A stretch of 64,000 bases of DNA from Streptomyces sp. NBC_00236 (lineage in GTDB: Bacteria; Actinomycetota; Actinomycetes; Streptomycetales; Streptomycetaceae): NCBI RefSeq assembly GCF_036195045.1, contig NZ_CP108100.1, positions 5,704,001 through 5,768,000 of the forward strand, read 5' to 3'. The notes under the pieces are model-generated. The model saw nothing but the letters and a program-made list of their open reading frames with translations. It had not been told where the DNA came from and did not search any database. Positions 59,955 through 64,000 of this stretch are shown here, piece by piece (the first letter of the stretch is position 1; every line of letters begins with the position of its first letter). The position numbers and the translations under genes are program-made.

Positions 59955-60688
59955 GGCGCCGGGGTCTCCAACGCGTAGCCGACACCGTGCACGGTACGGA
60001 TCCGCTCCGCGCCGATCTTCCGGCGCAGCGCCTTGATGTGGCTGTCGACGGTACGGGTGCCCGAGGCGTCCGCCCAGTCCCAGACCTCCGCCAGCAGCTG
60101 CTCCCGGGAGAGCACCGCGCGCGGGGTGTTGGCCAGGCAGACCAGCAGGTCGAACTCGGTGGGCGTCAGGTGCACGTCATCGGCGCGGACCCGCACCCGG
60201 CGCTGCGCGTGGTCGATCTCCAGCTCTCCGAGGCGCAGTATCCCGCTGCGGGGGGTCACGGCGGCCAGCGCGGCCCGCTCCACCCGGCGCAGCAGGACAT
60301 GGACCCGGGCAGCCAGCTCACGCATGGAGAACGGCTTGGTCATGTAGTCGTCCGCGCCGACGCCGAGGCCGACCAGCATGTCGGTCTCGTCGTCGCGCGC
60401 GGTCAGCATCAGTACCGGCACCGGGCGCTGGGCCTGCACGCGCCGGCAGACCTCCAGGCCGTCGAAGCCGGGAAGCATGATGTCGAGCACCATCAGATCC
60501 GGCTGCCAGGCCTCGGCCGCGTCCACGGCCGCGGGGCCGTCGAGTGCGGTCTGCACCAGGAAGCCCTCGGCCCGCAGCCGGGCGGCAATGGCATCGACGA
60601 TCGTGGCGTCGTCCTCGACCACCAGCACGCGGCGCTGCGCGCCCGGGGTGGCCGCGACACCTGTGTGGGTGGTGTGTGTCTGTTCCAT
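59951..60688 (-). CDS. OmpR-family response regulator
   Basis: 245 residues from MEQTHTTHTG; an in-frame ATG 11 codons upstream is possible. The receiver domain has the acidic pocket VVEDD, phospho-acceptor Asp69 in LMVLDIMLPGFDG, a Thr in LMLTARDDE and Lys118 in DDYMTKPFS. The C-terminal winged helix (VHLTPTEFDLLVCLANTPRA, VDSHIKALRRKIGAERIRTV) binds DNA. It is paired with the histidine kinase downstream. The Thr/His-rich start is not conserved. Confidence 0.94.
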   Translation of the reverse strand: MEQTHTTHTGVAATPGAQRRVLVVEDDATIVDAIAARLRAEGFLVQTALDGPAAVDAAEAWQPDLMVLDIMLPGFDGLEVCRRVQAQRPVPVLMLTARDDETDMLVGLGVGADDYMTKPFSMRELAARVHVLLRRVERAALAAVTPRSGILRLGELEIDHAQRRVRVRADDVHLTPTEFDLLVCLANTPRAVLSREQLLAEVWDWADASGTRTVDSHIKALRRKIGAERIRTVHGVGYALETPAP

Positions 60689-60923
60689 CGCCCCGCCCCT
60701 GCCCGTTCTCACGGAGGCCATTCCCCCGGACGTACGGTTCTCGCTCGTGAATTTCGTGGGTGATCCCGCTATCGGTCAGCAGCGTAAAGGCAGCGGAGGG
60801 CTCCCGGCTACGCAGGGTGCAAGCCGACGGGGGCGGGCCGGGCGAACAGTGGAGGCGGAGTGTCGCGCTTGTGGCGCTTGGCCCCTGGGCGTCCCGGGGG
60901 CCCGCATACCCGGCGGGGGGTTG

Positions 60924-61616
60924 TCAGGCTGCTCGAATTGCGAGATGGACCACGTCGGGCACACCTCGGGCAACGCCTACTTCTTCCGTCCTTACTCCAC
61001 GGAATCCGGCATTCCGCAAGGCCTGTTCGAACTCCTTGGACGGCTGTGCGGACCACACCGCGAGCACCCCGCCCGGGGTGAGCCGCGCGTGGCAGTCGGC
61101 GAGCCCGGCGGGCGAGTACAGATTTCCGTTGTCGTCGGTGACGGTCCAGTCCGGTCCGTTGTCGATGTCCAGACACAGTGCGTCGTAACGGTCCGTAGTC
61201 GTACGGAGGTGGGCGACGAGGTCCGTCGTCAGGACCACGGTCCGCGGATCGGCCAGCGCCGCCCCCGAGATCCCGGCCAGCGGCCCCTCCCGGTGCCAGT
61301 CGACGATGGCCTGCTCCCGCTCGGCCACCGCGATCCGCCCCCACCTCGGTTCGGCGGCGGCCCGGGCGAGCGAGAACCCGACGCCCAGCCCGCCGATGAG
61401 CACCGCCGGGGCGGTCCGGCCCGCGGGCAGCGCGTCGAGCGCGGCGTCGACCAGCAGCCGCTCGGAGCGCCCGTCCGAGGTGTCCATCAGGAAGCACCCG
61501 TTCGCGATGATCTCGAAGTCGTCGCCCCGCCTGCGCAGGACGACCTCCCCGTACGGTCCCTCGCGGCGGTCCAGAGTGACGGGGGCGAGGGCGTCGGGGC
61601 CGAAGGTGAGGGGCAT
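60924..61616 (-). CDS. Spermidine-synthase-like protein
   Basis: A 230-residue Rossmann-fold methyltransferase-like protein of the spermidine synthase superfamily. The parts seen are EVVLRRRGDDFEIIANGCFL, PAVLIGGLGVGFSLARAA (SAM/dcSAM-binding glycine loop), IAVAEREQAIVDWHREGPLA and YDALCLDIDNGPDWTVTDDN (Asp in place of the polyamine-site motif). CHARLTPGGVLAVWSAQPSK follows. Many actinobacterial members are not true aminopropyltransferases, and here the polyamine-binding residues are not clear. It is a single gene between the two-component unit and an exporter operon. Confidence 0.85.
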   Translation of the reverse strand: MPLTFGPDALAPVTLDRREGPYGEVVLRRRGDDFEIIANGCFLMDTSDGRSERLLVDAALDALPAGRTAPAVLIGGLGVGFSLARAAAEPRWGRIAVAEREQAIVDWHREGPLAGISGAALADPRTVVLTTDLVAHLRTTTDRYDALCLDIDNGPDWTVTDDNGNLYSPAGLADCHARLTPGGVLAVWSAQPSKEFEQALRNAGFRGVRTEEVGVARGVPDVVHLAIRAA

Positions 61617-61710
61617 GGCGCTGGTCTCCGGTGGATGGTGGTCGCTGTTCCCGCCATCCTGTCGCCTGCCGCAGCGGCCGGGCCAGCGGTTTCCCCGAAC
61701 GGGGGCGGGT

Positions 61711-62328
61711 TCAGCCGCGTTCGCGGCGCGGCCCGCGTACGGCGAACAGCACCGCCCCCGTCGCGTAGGCCACCGAGGCCACCACCCACGCCCCGGTCTG
61801 CGGCCCCGGCTGCATCAGCCAGGCCCACACGGAGGCCGCGCCGCCCGGAGTGCGGGGGGCCGCCAGGTACACCGCGCCGCCGTAGACGGTCATCGGCAGC
61901 CAGCTCAGCCGGGCGCCGATCAGGGCGGCGGAGGCGGCCGCCACCCCGGTGGCACCGAGCACGTTGCGGATCATGCCGGGGGCGCCGAACGACTCGGGAT
62001 GCCCGGGGACGGCCAGCGCGAGGGCGGCGGCGGCCGGGACGGTGAGCGCGAGCAGATGCAGCAGCCGCCGGGGCCACCAGCGGCGCACGGCCGTGCGGTC
62101 GAGCTCGTCGGCGGGGGCGTACAGGCTGGTGCCGATGGCTGCCGACACCAGCAGTGGGGCGAGTACGAGGACGGGGACCCGGGCGCTGTGGTTGAAGTAG
62201 GTCCGGCTTACCAGCCAGTCGGCGGCCCAGGCGGCGACGAGCACGATGCAGGCCAGAGCGGCAACGGTACGGGGGACGGTTCGGGAGCGCAGATAGAGGA
62301 CGGGAACGGTGCCGGGTACGCGGTTCAC
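61711..62328 (-). CDS. ABC-2-type exporter accessory membrane protein
   Basis: 205 residues from a GTG that overlaps the stop of the upstream permease (GTGA). It consists almost wholly of hydrophobic spans (TVAALACIVLVAAWAADWLV, VPVLVLAPLLVSAAIG, LLHLLALTVPAAAALALAVP, GATGVAAASAALIGARLSWL, WVVASVAYATGAVLFAV). There is no enzymatic motif. Last gene of a unit that includes an ABC ATPase and a larger permease; probably a second membrane subunit. Confidence 0.82.
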   Translation of the reverse strand: MNRVPGTVPVLYLRSRTVPRTVAALACIVLVAAWAADWLVSRTYFNHSARVPVLVLAPLLVSAAIGTSLYAPADELDRTAVRRWWPRRLLHLLALTVPAAAALALAVPGHPESFGAPGMIRNVLGATGVAAASAALIGARLSWLPMTVYGGAVYLAAPRTPGGAASVWAWLMQPGPQTGAWVVASVAYATGAVLFAVRGPRRERG

Positions 62329-63665
62329 AGGGTCGGCACCTCGGACGGGACGCAGCTTTCGCGCGTAGCGAGGAAGCGGCCGAGCCAGGCCCGGCGCTCG
62401 GCGGCCGGCAGGGCTTCGAGGCGGCGCTGCTGCGGGGTCTTCTCCGCGTGGACAGCCAGGGCGCCGGGGCCGGCGAGCCAGCTCCTGACGGCGTCGTCGG
62501 TGTACACCACCCGTAGCGTGTCCGCGGACTCGGCGGATCGGCAATTCCGCGGCGGCACCACGCCGTAGGACACCTGCAGGGCGAAATCCTCCGCGTGCCG
62601 CAGCCGCCCGCGCACGACGTACCAGCCGATGTTCGGCGTGGGCACGCGGGCCTCACCGGAAGCGCGCGAGGGCTCCTGGTCCACATAGCGGGCCGGTGCG
62701 CCCGGCACTCCGTCCAGCCGCCCGAACAGTCCGGCCAGCGCTTGCGAGACCTGCGGCAGCACGGCCCGGCCGTACTCGGTCAGGCAGATTCGGGGGACAC
62801 CGTCCGTGCAGACGCGTCGCGCGGCAGCCGGGTCGTGCCGCACCAGGTCCTCGCCGGTGTGCAGGAGGAGTGGTGCGACGGCGGCGGCCAGGGCGAGCGG
62901 TACGACGGCGAGGAGCCTGCGCCGAACCGCATGGGCGACCAGCGCGGCCACGGCGAGACCGCAGGTCCACGCCACCATGACCGGGGCGAACCACCACACG
63001 GGCAGCATTCCGTCGAGCATGTACTGCTCGGCGGGGTCGAGATACCGCCACGGCATTTCGGAGTAGAGCGGCACACCGAGGACGAGGTACAGCACCATGG
63101 CAAGGGCGGGCGGTGCCAGCCGCCACCGGCACCGCTGGCCGACGACGAACCCCACCAGGCCGACGGCCACCAGGAAGGCACTGTCCACCACGGCGAACGA
63201 CGGGAACGGACTCCCGCCCGCGGCGTACGGCCAGGTGGCGAGCAGCGCGGCGGCCAGCGCGGCGAGATATCCGATGACCGCCCACAACGTGACCGGCAGG
63301 GCGGCCACCAGCACCCGCGCCGACCGGGCGCGCGGGGTGGAGCTCCAGAGCTCGTCGGTCGAACGCCGGTGGTCGCGGGCGCCCTGCCAGCAGGAGGCGG
63401 CAGCCACCAGCGGACCGGCGAGCAGCGTCGCGGTGGAATGGAGCAGCGCCTGGGTCTCACCCCAGCTCCCCTGCCACGTATCGGCCTTGGCCGCCATGGT
63501 GACGGCGAGGATGACCGCCGTACAGGCGCCGGTCCACGGGGCGATGCCACGGCGCAGTTCGGTGCGCAGCGCGAGGAGCGTCGAACGGTGAGCAGCGCGT
63601 GAACGGGTGGACGCGGGGCCGGGGGAGTGCTGTCGCTCGTCGGCGGGGGCATCGGTCGTCGTCAT
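62325..63665 (-). CDS. ABC-2-type exporter membrane protein
   Basis: 446 residues. The Ser/Arg-rich tail (RQHSPGPASTRSRAAHRSTL) precedes spans such as GACTAVILAVTMAA, LLAGPLVAAASCW, LVAALPVTLWAVIGYLAALA, FLVAVGLVGFVVGQ and LALAAAVAPLLL. A C-terminal soluble part with two likely cysteine positions (RRVCTDGVPRICLTEYGRAV) probably lies outside. It is co-translated with the ATPase upstream and the small membrane protein downstream. The substrate is unknown. Confidence 0.85.
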   Translation of the reverse strand: MTTTDAPADERQHSPGPASTRSRAAHRSTLLALRTELRRGIAPWTGACTAVILAVTMAAKADTWQGSWGETQALLHSTATLLAGPLVAAASCWQGARDHRRSTDELWSSTPRARSARVLVAALPVTLWAVIGYLAALAAALLATWPYAAGGSPFPSFAVVDSAFLVAVGLVGFVVGQRCRWRLAPPALAMVLYLVLGVPLYSEMPWRYLDPAEQYMLDGMLPVWWFAPVMVAWTCGLAVAALVAHAVRRRLLAVVPLALAAAVAPLLLHTGEDLVRHDPAAARRVCTDGVPRICLTEYGRAVLPQVSQALAGLFGRLDGVPGAPARYVDQEPSRASGEARVPTPNIGWYVVRGRLRHAEDFALQVSYGVVPPRNCRSAESADTLRVVYTDDAVRSWLAGPGALAVHAEKTPQQRRLEALPAAERRAWLGRFLATRESCVPSEVPTL

Positions 63666-64000
63666 CGGACACCCGCCTTCGCACGGTGGGTGTGCAGGGC
63701 GGCGGTGTAGCCGCGCTCGATGGGGCTGCCGTCGAGCGCGTCCCCGTCGCCGCCCAGGGCCGCCAGTTCGGCCGTCGTTCCCCGGTACGCGATCCGGCCC
63801 GCCTCGACCAGCGTGACATCGGAGCAGGCCGTGGCCACGTCCTCGACCAGGTGCGTGGAGAGGATCACCGTGGCCCGGTCGCCGAGCTCCCGCATCAGGG
63901 TGCGGAACTCGACCCGCTGCTCCGGGTCCAGGCCCGCGGTCGGCTCGTCGAGCAGCAGCAGATCCGGTTCGTTGACGATCGCCTGGGCGATGCCGACGCG
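63662..64000 (-). CDS. ABC transporter ATPase, 5' part cut by window edge
   Basis: Only the C-terminal 112 residues are visible, beginning RVGIAQAIVNEPDLLLLDEP. Walker B LLLLDEPTAGLDPEQ and the H-loop VILSTHLVEDV are present; Walker A and the signature lie outside. The short tail is typical of ABC-2 exporter ATPases. The stop overlaps the start of the permease gene by 4 bp. Confidence 0.92.
   Translation of the reverse strand, partial: RVGIAQAIVNEPDLLLLDEPTAGLDPEQRVEFRTLMRELGDRATVILSTHLVEDVATACSDVTLVEAGRIAYRGTTAELAALGGDGDALDGSPIERGYTAALHTHRAKAGVR

Overview
This is high-GC actinobacterial DNA, almost certainly a Streptomyces chromosome. The codons are GC-rich, starts are mixed ATG/GTG/TTG, and TTA codons are rare. 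Signature genes include sodN/sodX, snpA with its LysR partner, a cNMP-domain encapsulin, and a giant kgd-type oxoglutarate decarboxylase. No tRNA, rRNA, CRISPR array or intact insertion sequence was seen. Two genes run off the edges: a flavohaemoglobin on the left and an ABC ATPase on the right.

Left part (1-19 kb). A nitric-oxide module (hmp, nsrR) has an NsrR-like 11-1-11 palindrome in front of each gene. The second palindrome lies in the region shared with a family 2B encapsulin, which is followed by a polyprenyl synthetase. Next come a GC-rich minisatellite, a membrane protein/GntR pair with its own operator, and snpA with its divergent LysR regulator. These are followed by a sortase-type surface protein whose stop codon lies inside a MITE-like inverted-repeat element, a TetR/MFS efflux pair with twin operators, and assorted hypothetical genes.

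Middle (19-33 kb). This part holds an integrase remnant, the nickel superoxide dismutase pair sodN/sodX, and a CGNR regulator whose 3' end overlaps sodX. It continues with an ECF sigma factor and its partner, an amino-acid ABC transporter, malic enzyme, and a small HTH gene with a Clp-N-domain gene behind two copies of a TGTCAAC palindrome. A DUF4097/PadR pair follows.

Accessory island (33-54.7 kb). All genes are on the + strand. The first unit is Trypco1 - trypsin-like protease with a VMAP-type C-terminus - MoxR ATPase - vWA/SAV_2336-like protein. The second unit starts with an FxSxx-type RiPP set: a precursor ending in FNNAF, a radical SAM/SPASM enzyme and an HExxH peptide-modifying enzyme. 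It continues with a TIR-STAND-TPR protein, a second Trypco1 protein, a ChlI-like MoxR ATPase, a BchD-like vWA protein, a CHAT protease and a second TIR-STAND-TPR protein. The genes fit a regulated conflict or programmed-death system that is coupled to a cyclophane peptide. Each vWA gene carries a TTA codon, which suggests bldA (developmental) control. This is the most interesting part of the window.

Right part (54.8-64 kb), all on the - strand: kgd, a two-component system, a spermidine-synthase-like protein and an ABC-2-type exporter operon.
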